From positions 34,832 through 98,831 of the forward strand of contig CAYJJU010000009.1 of the NCBI GenBank assembly GCA_964370635.1: 64,000 nt of DNA, given 5' to 3'. Below the pieces are notes generated by a model. That model saw only the letters and a list, made by a program, of their open reading frames with translations. It searched no databases and was not told the origin of the DNA. Of the stretch, positions 25,298-34,311 are shown piece by piece. The position numbers were made by a program, and so were the translations under genes. The stretch is from SIG603 sp964370635. Lineage in GTDB: Bacteria > Bacillota > Clostridia > Oscillospirales > Acutalibacteraceae. Numbering within the stretch: the stretch's first letter is position 1; every line of letters starts with the position of its first letter.

Positions 25298-28200
25298 ATG
25301 AGAGTGAAAAGAAAAATTGTAGCAACGCTTTTGTCAGTAATGTTGCTCATGGGTATGTTTGTTCAACCGCTATCCATAGTAAGTGCAAGCACTGATATTG
25401 ACAATGCGGATTTACAAAACGAAGTGAAAACTGTTATTAACGCAGTTATAGAAGAAGGAAAGGAAACGCAGACTGTCCTTCTGGGAAGCGACATAAGCTC
25501 TGTCGCATTTCCGGATTTAAATGTTACCTATGAAGACGAAAGCAAAGATACTTTACAGGCAACATGGACAGGCGAGGTAAACTTTAATGAAGTTGGTACT
25601 TATGTTTATACGGCAAGCCTAGACGAGGCAAAGTATAGCATAGGAGAGCTTGTGTTGCCGAGCTTTACCTTGATTATTGAAAATGCAGCGCCAGAACCGG
25701 CGCCCGAGCCCGAGCCTGCGCCTGCGCCTAAAAAGCAGATAAAAGCAGTAACGACTGTAAACCCACATAGCTTTACAGTGGACGACGACAGCACAGGCTT
25801 TGTTTTCCCAAAACTTGACGTTACATTAAGCGATGAAACGGTGGAAAGCATAGAAGTTACATGGACTGCAAAGGATATTGCCTTTACAGATACTCTTGCA
25901 GAGGGTGTATACGTGTATAGCGCAACGCTAATTGGCGACACGCATGAGCTTCTCGAAGGCGTAATGCTACCTGACTTTACAATAGAGGTCAAGCCAGCAC
26001 CGATACCAGATGACACAGGCGATGAAAAGAAGGAAGAAGAGGAAGCAGATAGCGGCATAGCCGACGAAGCACCTCCAAAACAAAAAGCAGCGCCTGAACC
26101 TGTAACCTTTACGATAATATTTGATGAAAATGCCAATAGAATATTAGACGAAGGTGAGAAGAAAATTGAAGGTCTTTTAGAGGGAGCCACCATAGATAAT
26201 ATTCACCCCACCATTGAAAACTGGGCTTATTTTCGCGGCAATGAGTATTACGATACATTTATATTTGGTGAACATGGTACAGAGATAGACGAGCGTGACA
26301 TGAGACCTGATGAAAATAATCAAGTTTTTCTTAAGCCAATGTGGGAAGTCTGGTTTGACGCTGATTCAAACAATGAATTTGACCCAACTATTGATTTAAT
26401 ACTGCTTGTAGAGCATAATGAGGTTGTAATGCGTGGTGAAGTTGGCGCACCAATTGAATATATGAGCCCAAGCCCTACAGGCTGGAAGATATGCGGTACA
26501 GATGAAAGGTTTGAGTTCGGAATAGAAAAAAGCGTTCCTCCAGTAGAAACATATGTGACAAAAAACTTAAGGCTCTGTCCACTATTTGAAATAGATATTT
26601 ATTTAACTGACTTCAAAGAACCGGTTGGAAGTTATTACACTGCACGAGATAATGCGATGGCTTTTGGTTTAGTAGAAATGGGAGCGACGGTAAGTGCAAG
26701 CACCCCTACAGGGTATGGCGGAACTATTGGCGAAATCGTCAATGGTGTAGGCATAGAGTCGTGGGGATACAGCAATTTTGATGGTTGGTATACCTCGCCC
26801 ACAGGCGGTGATAAATGGATTTTTGGAACCGACGCATCTGCTACCAAAGTACAACAGAGTCATATTACAAGCCTTTATGGAGAGGTTGGCACAGTCGATG
26901 CCATAGTTTTATATTTAAGGGCTGAGAGAGATGTAATAGTTAATTTTTATGACACGGACGAACGCACTATAATTAAGTCTGCAAGTGTTAAAGAGGGCTC
27001 TACTATGTCATCATCTACTGCTGCTATAGGTGGAGGGATACTCGGAGCGCTTACCACAGGTGATGGAGTGTCACTTGGCGAAAATAAAGAGTTTGGCGGC
27101 TGGAAAGCTGACGCAGAATATGGCGGCTATAAGATATGGCAATTTGGAGTAAATGGGACAGTGGTAGAAAGCAATTATTTTACTTATGAAGATGACGGTA
27201 GTATTTATATTAACCTATATCCTGTCACACAAGAAGAGGGTGAGAAAACAGTAGATTTTGACCTTAACGGCAATGGACTAATTAGCGACAGCGAAGAAGA
27301 TTATCGGAAATTTGTCGATACTGGTAAAACGCTAAATGCAAGTGTAATTCCGAGTGGATATGACGATGTTTTTAAATGGAAAGACCAAAATGGTGAATAC
27401 TTTATATTTGGTGATGACGTAGTAGAAGGTACGCCGGTAAATGAAAATAAAATCTTAACCCCATATTACAAAGTAGAGTTTAAAGATGTGGACGATAAAG
27501 ATGCCGGTGTGGGTGTGACAAATGAGGCTCAAACGGTTAAGGTAAACGGAAATGTTACAAAACCCACTAATTTACCACAAGACGACAGAGGAGAACCTGA
27601 TTTTTGGTATCTCGATGAAAACAAAGATGGAATAGTCCAACAAGATGAAATTTGGGATTTTGATAATATTCACGACTATACTGTAGAAGAAAACATAATA
27701 TTAACACCTTTCTGGGGTTACACAGTAGCCTTTGATTCCGAGGCAGACGGAGAGCTGGATTTTAATTATTATGATTCAGCAATATATGTAAAAGCAAATG
27801 GAACCATAGACAAAGGTAATGAAAATATCCCTGATTATTATGAATACTATGACAGGTATGAGGATTGGTGGATAGAAGTAGATTTATCAGACGCGAAATG
27901 GATTGATAAGAATGGAAATGAGTTTATCTTTACAGATACAGAAAGCGAAATAATCGGTACACTTGTAAACGAAGATAAAATCTTAACCCCTCACTACAAA
28001 GTCGAGTTTAAAGATAATGATGGCGAAAATGCGACAGTAGGAGTGGCAAATCCATCACAATTTGTTAAGAATAATGAAAAAGCAACTGAACCGACAAATA
28101 AACCACAGGAAAGCAAAGACATGCCCAATTTCTGGTATATAGATGCCAATGAAAATGGGCAAGCCGATACAGGCGAAAAGATGTGGGACTTCAACAACGA

Positions 28201-31200
28201 TGTTGTCACAGATAACATAGTCTTAACCCCATCTTGGAATTTTGCGGTATCTTTTGATGTTGATAATGATGGAATTATTGACCCGGATGATGGCGATGTA
28301 ACTATTTATGTATCAAGCGGTGGCTTTGTACATGAAGATAATGAAAATATCCCTACACAAATAATTTGGGACGACGGTGTAGAGACTTATGTGCCATACG
28401 AAAAATGGCTTGATGAAACTGGCAAAGAGTTTATACTTAGCGGTGGTACCAGCGATGGTACAACAGTAGATAGAAACTATATTCTTCACCCGCCGCAAGA
28501 CATCTATATCTTATTTGATGATTTGACTTATAGCACCTTTGATGAGATATGGTGGGGAGATTTCGAGCTTTTAATCTACGACTATATTCAAGATAGCGAG
28601 GGCGGTACTATTGGTGGAGATGAAATTTCTTATAAAAACTCTACTAAAGACAGTAAAGTACCAATAGGCGAACCCTTACTATACACTGGCGCTGGCTTAG
28701 ACATAGAAGAGGGTAAGGTGCTTAAAGGCTGGTACACAGGTAAAGACGGTACAGGCATAAAGTTTGAATTTGGCACAACGGGCACAAAACTTTCTATCAG
28801 TCATACAATTGATACTGGTGACGGATTATTTATGACCCTACACCCATATGTAATTCCTGACGGTCATAAAGTCGTAGGCTTTGACCTTGACGGCGATGGA
28901 AACTCTGATGTGAACACCACGACCCCAGACGGTGGTACTGTAGGCACAGACAAAATTCCTACCACAGAAACCACACCTGTAAAATGGCTTGATGAAAACG
29001 ATGATGAATTCACATTTGGCGATGGTGGCACAAAGGTTACAACAGACAAGCTTCTAACCCCTGTATACACAGTGAAGTTTGAAGACGGTAATGGCAATAT
29101 AGATACCACTGTGAACACAGCACAAGAGAAAAAAGCAGGCGAATTGGTTGACGCACCAACAGACCCAACAAAAGGCGAACCTGAATTTTGGTATGTTGAC
29201 GAAAGCGGCGACGGCGAGGGAAAATATGACGAAAGTGATAAAGTATGGAATTTTGACACCGATAAAGTGACAAAGAACATAACACTTATCCCATATTTTG
29301 AACACACAGTGGGCTTCGACCTTGACGGAGATGGAAACCCTGATGCAGGCAATGATGTCGTAGTCGAAAGCGGAACACCTGTCACAGACGAACAAGTTCC
29401 GGGAACAACTGACACACCAAAGGCTTGGGTTGACGAAGAGGGAAACGAAGTAGAAATAGGCACAACTCCCATCATAAAAGACGAGGTTTTAAGACCAAAA
29501 TACACAGTGAAGTTTGAAGACGGAATGGGCAATGTCGATGGTGTAGGAGATACAAATCCACCAAAAGACAAAATTGCAGGTGAAAAAGTAGAGACACCTA
29601 AAAACCCAACAGGCGGAACGATAGAGTTTTGGTATATTGACGAAAATAACAACGGACAATATGATGAGGGCGTAGACAAAAAATGGAACTTTGGCACAGA
29701 CGTGGTCGATAAAAACATGACATTAGTGCCCGAGTGGACAGTCGAGGTAGGATTTGACCTTGACGGCGACGGAACCCCCGACACTGGAAAGGATGTAACC
29801 ATAGAGGGTGGAGGCATCTTAGATGATGATGACCTTCCAGGCACAACAACTCCACCAAAAGGCTGGGTTGACGAAGAGGGAAACAAAGTCGAAGTAGGCG
29901 AGACTCCTATAGAAAAAGACACAGTATTAACCCCACTTTACGAAGTCTCATTTGAAGACGGCAGAGGTAATATAGACGGGGCAGGAGGCACTAACCCACC
30001 AAGAGAAGTGGAAGCCGGAAAAACTCTTACCACACCGACTAACCCTAAAACCGACGGAACGCTTGAATATTGGTATGTCGATACAAATAACAACGGAAGA
30101 CCAGACGCAGGCGAAACCGTGTGGAACTTTAATGAGGACAAAGTGACAGGCAACATGACACTTACTCCACATTATGAATATGATGTAAGTGTAAATAACA
30201 CATTTAACACGACTAACAACGGTAGCGGCTCGTATTCGCCGGGAGCAAGCGTAAATATTAACGCAGGCACAAGGCCAAACTACAGCTTTACAGGTTGGAC
30301 AGTTGTAACGCCTGCCGGTGTTACTGTGACGCTACAAAACACATCAAGCACCACTACTAGTTTTGTAATGCCTGAGGCTGGGGTAATAATCACAGCAAAT
30401 TGGAGAGCAAACACAACAACTACAACACCGCCTGCAAACGAAGAGTTTGAGTTAACGGTTGAAGACGGTAGCGGAAGCGGCGATTATGAAGAAGGTGAAA
30501 ATGCAAATGTCTCGCACGACGAAACCCAAACACCAGAAGGTCAAGAGTTTGTCGGTTGGGACACAGACGGCGACGGTGAAGTCGACGTAACAGACGAAGA
30601 CTTTACATTTACAATGCCTGGTGAAGACACCGTTATAAGTCCCGTTTACGAAGACATAGAGGAAGAATTTGATCTAACGGTTGAAGACGGTAGCGGTGGA
30701 GGTACATATGTACCGGGCACAAACGTTCCAGTATCTCACGACGAAACTCAAACACCTGAAGGTCAAGAGTTTGTAGGTTGGGACACAGACGGAGATGGCG
30801 AAGCCGACGTGTTTGAGGAAGACTTCACATTTGTAATGCCTGATGAAAACACTATAATAAGACCTGTTTATCAAGATGTAGAAGATGCAGGAGAAAGCTA
30901 TGAGCTTACGGTAAACGGCGGTGACGGCGACGGCACATATGCACCGGGTGAAAATGTAAATGTAACGCTTGGAACTGTTCCACCGGGGCAAAGCTTTATC
31001 GGTTGGGACACAGACGGCGACGGTGAAGCCGATGTATTTGACGAAGATTTTGTGTTCGTAATGCCAGACGAAGACACAGTAATTACGGCGATTTACGAAG
31101 TAAGCGACGGCACAGATAGGCCACTTATAGGCGGTGACGGCAGCGTAACTATTCCTTCTGTAGGTGGCGGAGATGGAACTCCTCCTGATAATGTGACTGT

Positions 31201-31747
31201 CGGTGGACAGGAGCTTGGTGACAATGATTACTCAATAGGCGATAACGGCGAGATAATTTTAAGCCCAGACTTTATTGCTACTCTACCGAATGGCGAGCAC
31301 GTAATAGGCGTCGAGCTAGGCGGTGAGTACTATGAGTCTACAATTATAGTAGACGAAGGAGTAGCGCTTTCTGCCACACCATTTAAAGCAGTAGGCGGTG
31401 CATGGAGCCTGTTCGATCTTATAATGACAGTGCTTGCAGTATTGTTAGCAATACTTTACTTGGCAATAAGACCTAAGAGAAATGAAAATCAAAATGAATA
31501 TGCTCGAAATCATTATCAAGAAGAGGAAAAAAATCGCAAGAGAATTGTGACAAGCGCAGGATTATTCCTATTTGCACTATTCAGCGTAGTGCTCCTAATA
31601 CTTACTCAAGATTTCACACAACCTATGGTAGTATTTGATATCTGGAGCGTAGTATTTGCAGTAGTCGCATTGGCTCAAACGATAATAATGTTCTTTGTTA
31701 GAAAGAAAAACGATGAAGAGCAAACAACACAGTTTAATGTAAAATAG
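25298..31747 (+). CDS. Giant repetitive surface protein (2149 aa) with multi-helix C-terminal anchor
   Basis: A signal peptide (1-32, MGMFVQPLSIVSAS) precedes two Ig-like repeats (about 35-130 and 150-230) separated by a proline-glutamate linker. About ten InlB-like repeats follow with a WYxDxNxxGxxDxGExxWxFD theme and recurring DLDGDGNPD / DTNNNGRPD motifs that look like calcium loops. Next is a YSFTGW domain and three near-identical FELTVEDGSGxGxY...GQEFVGWDTDGDGE units (about 1715-1945). No LPXTG motif is present; the C-terminus has three hydrophobic helices (WSLFDLIMTVLAVLLAILY; LFLFALFSVVLLIL; VVFAVVALAQTIIMFF) that hold it in the membrane. GGAGG before the ATG is clear. Likely adhesin or stalk; ligand unknown. 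Confidence 0.88.
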   Translation: MRVKRKIVATLLSVMLLMGMFVQPLSIVSASTDIDNADLQNEVKTVINAVIEEGKETQTVLLGSDISSVAFPDLNVTYEDESKDTLQATWTGEVNFNEVGTYVYTASLDEAKYSIGELVLPSFTLIIENAAPEPAPEPEPAPAPKKQIKAVTTVNPHSFTVDDDSTGFVFPKLDVTLSDETVESIEVTWTAKDIAFTDTLAEGVYVYSATLIGDTHELLEGVMLPDFTIEVKPAPIPDDTGDEKKEEEEADSGIADEAPPKQKAAPEPVTFTIIFDENANRILDEGEKKIEGLLEGATIDNIHPTIENWAYFRGNEYYDTFIFGEHGTEIDERDMRPDENNQVFLKPMWEVWFDADSNNEFDPTIDLILLVEHNEVVMRGEVGAPIEYMSPSPTGWKICGTDERFEFGIEKSVPPVETYVTKNLRLCPLFEIDIYLTDFKEPVGSYYTARDNAMAFGLVEMGATVSASTPTGYGGTIGEIVNGVGIESWGYSNFDGWYTSPTGGDKWIFGTDASATKVQQSHITSLYGEVGTVDAIVLYLRAERDVIVNFYDTDERTIIKSASVKEGSTMSSSTAAIGGGILGALTTGDGVSLGENKEFGGWKADAEYGGYKIWQFGVNGTVVESNYFTYEDDGSIYINLYPVTQEEGEKTVDFDLNGNGLISDSEEDYRKFVDTGKTLNASVIPSGYDDVFKWKDQNGEYFIFGDDVVEGTPVNENKILTPYYKVEFKDVDDKDAGVGVTNEAQTVKVNGNVTKPTNLPQDDRGEPDFWYLDENKDGIVQQDEIWDFDNIHDYTVEENIILTPFWGYTVAFDSEADGELDFNYYDSAIYVKANGTIDKGNENIPDYYEYYDRYEDWWIEVDLSDAKWIDKNGNEFIFTDTESEIIGTLVNEDKILTPHYKVEFKDNDGENATVGVANPSQFVKNNEKATEPTNKPQESKDMPNFWYIDANENGQADTGEKMWDFNNDVVTDNIVLTPSWNFAVSFDVDNDGIIDPDDGDVTIYVSSGGFVHEDNENIPTQIIWDDGVETYVPYEKWLDETGKEFILSGGTSDGTTVDRNYILHPPQDIYILFDDLTYSTFDEIWWGDFELLIYDYIQDSEGGTIGGDEISYKNSTKDSKVPIGEPLLYTGAGLDIEEGKVLKGWYTGKDGTGIKFEFGTTGTKLSISHTIDTGDGLFMTLHPYVIPDGHKVVGFDLDGDGNSDVNTTTPDGGTVGTDKIPTTETTPVKWLDENDDEFTFGDGGTKVTTDKLLTPVYTVKFEDGNGNIDTTVNTAQEKKAGELVDAPTDPTKGEPEFWYVDESGDGEGKYDESDKVWNFDTDKVTKNITLIPYFEHTVGFDLDGDGNPDAGNDVVVESGTPVTDEQVPGTTDTPKAWVDEEGNEVEIGTTPIIKDEVLRPKYTVKFEDGMGNVDGVGDTNPPKDKIAGEKVETPKNPTGGTIEFWYIDENNNGQYDEGVDKKWNFGTDVVDKNMTLVPEWTVEVGFDLDGDGTPDTGKDVTIEGGGILDDDDLPGTTTPPKGWVDEEGNKVEVGETPIEKDTVLTPLYEVSFEDGRGNIDGAGGTNPPREVEAGKTLTTPTNPKTDGTLEYWYVDTNNNGRPDAGETVWNFNEDKVTGNMTLTPHYEYDVSVNNTFNTTNNGSGSYSPGASVNINAGTRPNYSFTGWTVVTPAGVTVTLQNTSSTTTSFVMPEAGVIITANWRANTTTTTPPANEEFELTVEDGSGSGDYEEGENANVSHDETQTPEGQEFVGWDTDGDGEVDVTDEDFTFTMPGEDTVISPVYEDIEEEFDLTVEDGSGGGTYVPGTNVPVSHDETQTPEGQEFVGWDTDGDGEADVFEEDFTFVMPDENTIIRPVYQDVEDAGESYELTVNGGDGDGTYAPGENVNVTLGTVPPGQSFIGWDTDGDGEADVFDEDFVFVMPDEDTVITAIYEVSDGTDRPLIGGDGSVTIPSVGGGDGTPPDNVTVGGQELGDNDYSIGDNGEIILSPDFIATLPNGEHVIGVELGGEYYESTIIVDEGVALSATPFKAVGGAWSLFDLIMTVLAVLLAILYLAIRPKRNENQNEYARNHYQEEEKNRKRIVTSAGLFLFALFSVVLLILTQDFTQPMVVFDIWSVVFAVVALAQTIIMFFVRKKNDEEQTTQFNVK
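29058..30180 (+). repeat. Coding tandem repeats, ~432-444 bp period
   Basis: The phrase FEDGxGNxD recurs near 29080, 29512 and 29953, each followed by WYxDxxxxG and then GFDLDGDGxPD and PxxWVDEEGNxVE. The units differ by many substitutions, so they are older than the PepSY duplication at 10741. Confidence 0.75.
30440..31110 (+). repeat. Coding tandem repeats, ~220 bp period, three units
   Basis: Three units with GWDTDGDGE at about 30555, 30777 and 31002 and a shared ExxFxFxMPxExT end. The first two are highly similar in DNA, which suggests recent expansion. Confidence 0.8.
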
Positions 31748-31754
31748 AGTAGAG

Positions 31755-31786
31755 GAGTGAGAGTGTTAATTTTGACATTCTCACTC
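31755..31786 (+). terminator. Hairpin after the giant surface-protein gene
   Basis: GAGTGAGAGTG (31755-31765) pairs with CATTCTCACTC (31776-31786), loop TTAATTTTGA. No long T-run follows. It matches the hairpin at 31963-31994 in 28 of 32 positions by my alignment. Confidence 0.6.
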
Positions 31787-31814
31787 TCAAACAGCCCTAA
31801 AACCCACAACCGCA

Positions 31815-31957
31815 AAAAATGCTCTTCTAAGGCAAAAGACCTCGTTTTCTGCGGAAAACGCCTTAGGGCTCAGCCCTAAGTACCCTAAATTTTTTGAAAA
31901 AAATTTAGTAAAACTTTAATAATTGTTATTATGACCAAACGCATGCCTTTTTTTACA
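31815..31957 (+). repeat. Structured intergenic repeat, copy 1 (~143 bp)
   Basis: It begins AAAAATGCTCTTCTAAGGC and contains three successive hairpins: CGTTTTC/GAAAACG, CTTAGGGC/GCCCTAAG and an A/T stem around TTTTTTGAAAAAA. It ends near ATGCCTTTTTTTACA. A second copy lies exactly 1200 bp downstream (33015-33157). Confidence 0.85.
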
Positions 31958-31962
31958 CGCTG

Positions 31963-32003
31963 GAGTGCGAGTGTCAATTTTGACACTCACACTCATTTTT
32001 TTG
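31963..32003 (+). terminator. Terminator-like hairpin with T-run
   Basis: GAGTGCGAGTGTCA (31963-31976) pairs with TGACACTCACACTC (31981-31994), followed by ATTTTTTT. It is the strongest stop signal between the giant gene and the lipoprotein gene. Confidence 0.82.
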
Positions 32004-32010
32004 TGTTTTA

Positions 32011-32019
32011 TGATATAAT
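32011..32019 (+). promoter_or_regulatory. Extended -10 promoter of the lipoprotein gene
   Basis: TGATATAAT lies 55 nt before the ATG at 32074; there is no good -35. Confidence 0.5.
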
Positions 32020-32073
32020 TACATAAAGGAATATTTAACGGTTTTATAGCTGTAATAAACGGAGGAGTAAAAA

Positions 32074-32850
32074 ATGAAACTAATTAAACAAATTATGGCG
32101 GTATTGCTTATTTTATGTCTTACCATGGCTTTAATAGGCTGTAGCACGGGGGCGGCCGACGATAAAAGCAGTTCGTCGGCATCGGCTTCCACCGAAGAAG
32201 AGGTAGAAGACGAGAGTGAGGAAGAGGAGATAGAAGAGGAAAGCGAAGAAGAAAGCTCTGAAATTTCCAATGAGGAACCAATAGACACAGACGATGGATT
32301 TATGTATGACGATGGCTATCTGCTCGGTGTGTGGGATAACGATGAAGAGCTAGAAAGCTTACTGTTTTATGATGACTATACCTTTGACCTTTCAACGGCG
32401 GTACATCTTGGTCACGGCACATGGGAGTACATGCGCGAGGAAAACACAATCGTCTTATATTACGAAGATCAAGCTCTTTACGGAAGTATAGACGAACAAG
32501 GATATTTAGTGTTTGATCACGCATTCGGAGTATTCTATCCAGTCGACGAGCCATTTTACGTAAAAGTGAGCGACAGCGACCAAATTGTTGGACTTTGGGA
32601 CAATCATACTGCATGGATGAGCCTCAAACTAAACTATGATTTCACTTTCGAAATGAGTAGTTCTGAAACCATAACTTACGGAAGCTATTTTTACGAAGCA
32701 CAAACTGGAGCGCTCACGCTAAATATTAGCGAGGGTGGCACAGACTATGGAAACTATTATGATTCTGACGGTTCGATAGTCTTAGACTCACTTGCGGATT
32801 TCGGAGAGTTTTACCCTACCGACGAAGCAACATATGTGCCTGAATATTAA
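32074..32850 (+). CDS. Lipoprotein with acidic linker and two related beta-rich domains
   Basis: 258 residues. The lipobox is ALIGC (Cys23). Residues about 24-75 form a serine- and glutamate-rich linker (EEEVEDESEEEEIEEES). Two related domains of about 75 residues follow: LLGVWDNDEELESLLFYDD...FGVFYPVDEPFYV and IVGLWDNHTAWMSLKLNYD...FGEFYPTDEATYV. The LWDN...YGSY...FYPxDE pattern suggests an internal duplication of a lipocalin-like or DUF-type domain. GGAGG precedes the ATG. I do not recognise a named function. It lies between two copies of a structured repeat. Confidence 0.8.
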   Translation: MKLIKQIMAVLLILCLTMALIGCSTGAADDKSSSSASASTEEEVEDESEEEEIEEESEEESSEISNEEPIDTDDGFMYDDGYLLGVWDNDEELESLLFYDDYTFDLSTAVHLGHGTWEYMREENTIVLYYEDQALYGSIDEQGYLVFDHAFGVFYPVDEPFYVKVSDSDQIVGLWDNHTAWMSLKLNYDFTFEMSSSETITYGSYFYEAQTGALTLNISEGGTDYGNYYDSDGSIVLDSLADFGEFYPTDEATYVPEY

Positions 32851-32871
32851 ATATTACAGTATAAGGGGAAA

Positions 32872-32898
32872 AAATCTCAGCCATAAAGGCTGAGATTT
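32872..32898. terminator. Terminator after the lipoprotein gene
   Basis: AAATCTCAGCC (32872-32882), loop ATAAA, GGCTGAGATTT (32888-32898): a perfect 11-bp stem. The same 27 nt recurs at 33165-33191. Confidence 0.85.
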
Positions 32899-33014
32899 TA
32901 GACTGTCAATAAACCTCTGTTAGGAAAAAAGTTGCACAAACGGGTAGGTATAAGGAAACTTTTTCTATCGCAAAAACTTTCCTCTTTTGCCCTTTTAGGG
33001 CAAAATTCACCTTC

Positions 33015-33157
33015 AAAAATGCTCTTCTAAGGCAAAAGATTCCGTTTTCTGCGGAAAACGTCTTAGGGCTCTGCCCTAAGTACCCGTAAGTTTTTGAAAA
33101 AACTTAACAAAAACTTTTAATCTTCATCATTATGACGAAACGCCATACCTTTTTTGA
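33015..33157 (+). repeat. Structured intergenic repeat, copy 2 (~143 bp)
   Basis: Same order of hairpins as copy 1: CGTTTTC/GAAAACG, CTTAGGGC/GCCCTAAG, AAGTTTTT/AAAACTT. The first ~75 bp are nearly identical to 31815-31890 and the remainder is more diverged. It ends near ATACCTTTTTTGACA. Confidence 0.85.
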
Positions 33158-33164
33158 CATTAAG

Positions 33165-33191
33165 AAATCTCAGCCATAAAGGCTGAGATTT
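33165..33191. terminator. Terminator of the leftward NahK-like gene (duplicate of 32872-32898)
   Basis: The 27 nt are identical to 32872-32898. On the minus strand CTT follows the stem, so it can end the kinase gene that stops at 33197. Confidence 0.85.
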
Positions 33192-33196
33192 CTTAT

Positions 33197-34297
33197 TTAT
33201 CGATATTTTTTAATTATTGACTGCATTTGCTCCATATGTATTTCCATGTCGCTTACAAGCTTAAACTGATTTCTCGCCCTTACTAAATTATGGGTGTCGT
33301 ACTTTGTTTTAAAATAGACATCTCCATTTATGTAGTCTGCCAAAAATCTAATTCCAACTTCAAAAGTCATGATTTTTGCACCGAGTGCTAAGGAATAAAG
33401 CTCGGTTTCGGTGAGGCTGGTTCCGGCTTGCTCAAGGAAACCCTTTGCATAGGCTTCGTACATTGGAAGGCTGAAACTTACCTTTGAAAGGTCGGCCTCG
33501 TCCTCTGCTGCAGTAGTTGCGCCTGCTCTTATAGAATCGCCAAAGTCAAAGGCGACAGCCCCCGGCATTACAGTGTCTAAATCAATTACGGCAACCTTCT
33601 CGTTTGTTTCGTTATCAAGCAAAACATTGCTCATTTTAGTGTCGTTGTGAGTCACTTTTAAGGGAAGTCTTCCGTCGTTTAACATGTCTATAAGCACAGA
33701 CATGTCGTCCCTTCTCTCGTCGACAAAATAAAGCTCGTTTTTAACTTCGTCTAGCCTGTTTTTGGGGTTTTCAGAAATAGCTGTGTCCAGCTGTTTTAAC
33801 CTCTCTACAGTGTTGTGAAAATTAGGGATTACCTCGTGCAGAGTGTCGGCGGGGTAGTCCTTTAACAGCGAAATAAAATCACCAAATGCACTGCCGGACT
33901 GATAAAGCATGTCTACACTTGTTGCAAAATAATGGGCGGTGGTATTTTCTATGTCTACAAAACATCTCCAGTAATTTCCATTTTCATCGACATGGAAAAA
34001 TGTGCCGTCCTTTGCCCTTATTAAAGTAATGGTTTCCCTTAAAGGATTTCTATGGCGCTCTTTTAATTTTTGAGCCAAATAAGTGGTTACATTATAAATG
34101 TTCTCCATGATTTTTTCGGGAGATTTAAATACAAAATGATTAAGCCTTTGAATAAAGACGGGATGTCCTTTTGTGTCTACAAGAAAGGTGTCATTAATAT
34201 GTCCGCCGTCGTGCACCTTAGCAGAAATCACTTCATCGGGTATGTCAAAATTTAAGGCGATTTGCTTTGCGTAATCTGAATTTATTACATTTTCCAT
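33197..34297 (-). CDS. NahK-like sugar 1-kinase (aminoglycoside phosphotransferase fold)
   Basis: 366 residues. The APH-type kinase fold shows a catalytic loop THNDTKMSNVLLD and a metal-binding motif VAVIDLDTVMPGAVAFDFGD, with the N-lobe GGHINDTFLV. The spacing and the DLDTVMPG motif resemble N-acetylhexosamine 1-kinase (NahK/LnpB) and mucin-sugar salvage kinases, which phosphorylate GlcNAc or GalNAc at C1. GGAGG is 5 nt from the ATG. It starts 14 bp after the GHKL sensor gene and probably shares its transcript. No lacto-N-biose phosphorylase or epimerase lies nearby, so the substrate is an inference. Confidence 0.78.
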   Translation of the reverse strand: MENVINSDYAKQIALNFDIPDEVISAKVHDGGHINDTFLVDTKGHPVFIQRLNHFVFKSPEKIMENIYNVTTYLAQKLKERHRNPLRETITLIRAKDGTFFHVDENGNYWRCFVDIENTTAHYFATSVDMLYQSGSAFGDFISLLKDYPADTLHEVIPNFHNTVERLKQLDTAISENPKNRLDEVKNELYFVDERRDDMSVLIDMLNDGRLPLKVTHNDTKMSNVLLDNETNEKVAVIDLDTVMPGAVAFDFGDSIRAGATTAAEDEADLSKVSFSLPMYEAYAKGFLEQAGTSLTETELYSLALGAKIMTFEVGIRFLADYINGDVYFKTKYDTHNLVRARNQFKLVSDMEIHMEQMQSIIKKYR

Positions 34298-34311
34298 GAG
34301 AGCCTCCGTGA

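Larger units (their letters stand above)
31748..32073. other. Intergenic region: hairpin, structured repeat copy 1, hairpin
   Basis: 326 bp without a gene. In order: hairpin 31755-31786, structured repeat copy 1 (31815-31957), the related hairpin-terminator 31963-32003, and the extended -10 promoter 32011-32019 of the lipoprotein gene. Confidence 0.7.
32851..33196. other. Intergenic region: terminator, structured repeat copy 2, terminator
   Basis: 346 bp without a gene between convergent genes. In order: terminator 32872-32898, about 116 bp of unassigned sequence, structured repeat copy 2 (33015-33157), then an identical terminator 33165-33191. Confidence 0.7.

Noticed and set aside
28864..29922. 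A 352-residue leftward open frame opposite the giant surface-protein gene
   Set aside because: Composition (PSSS..., TSSFPSS) is the mirror image of DG-rich repeats. It is a shadow of the repeat coding strand.
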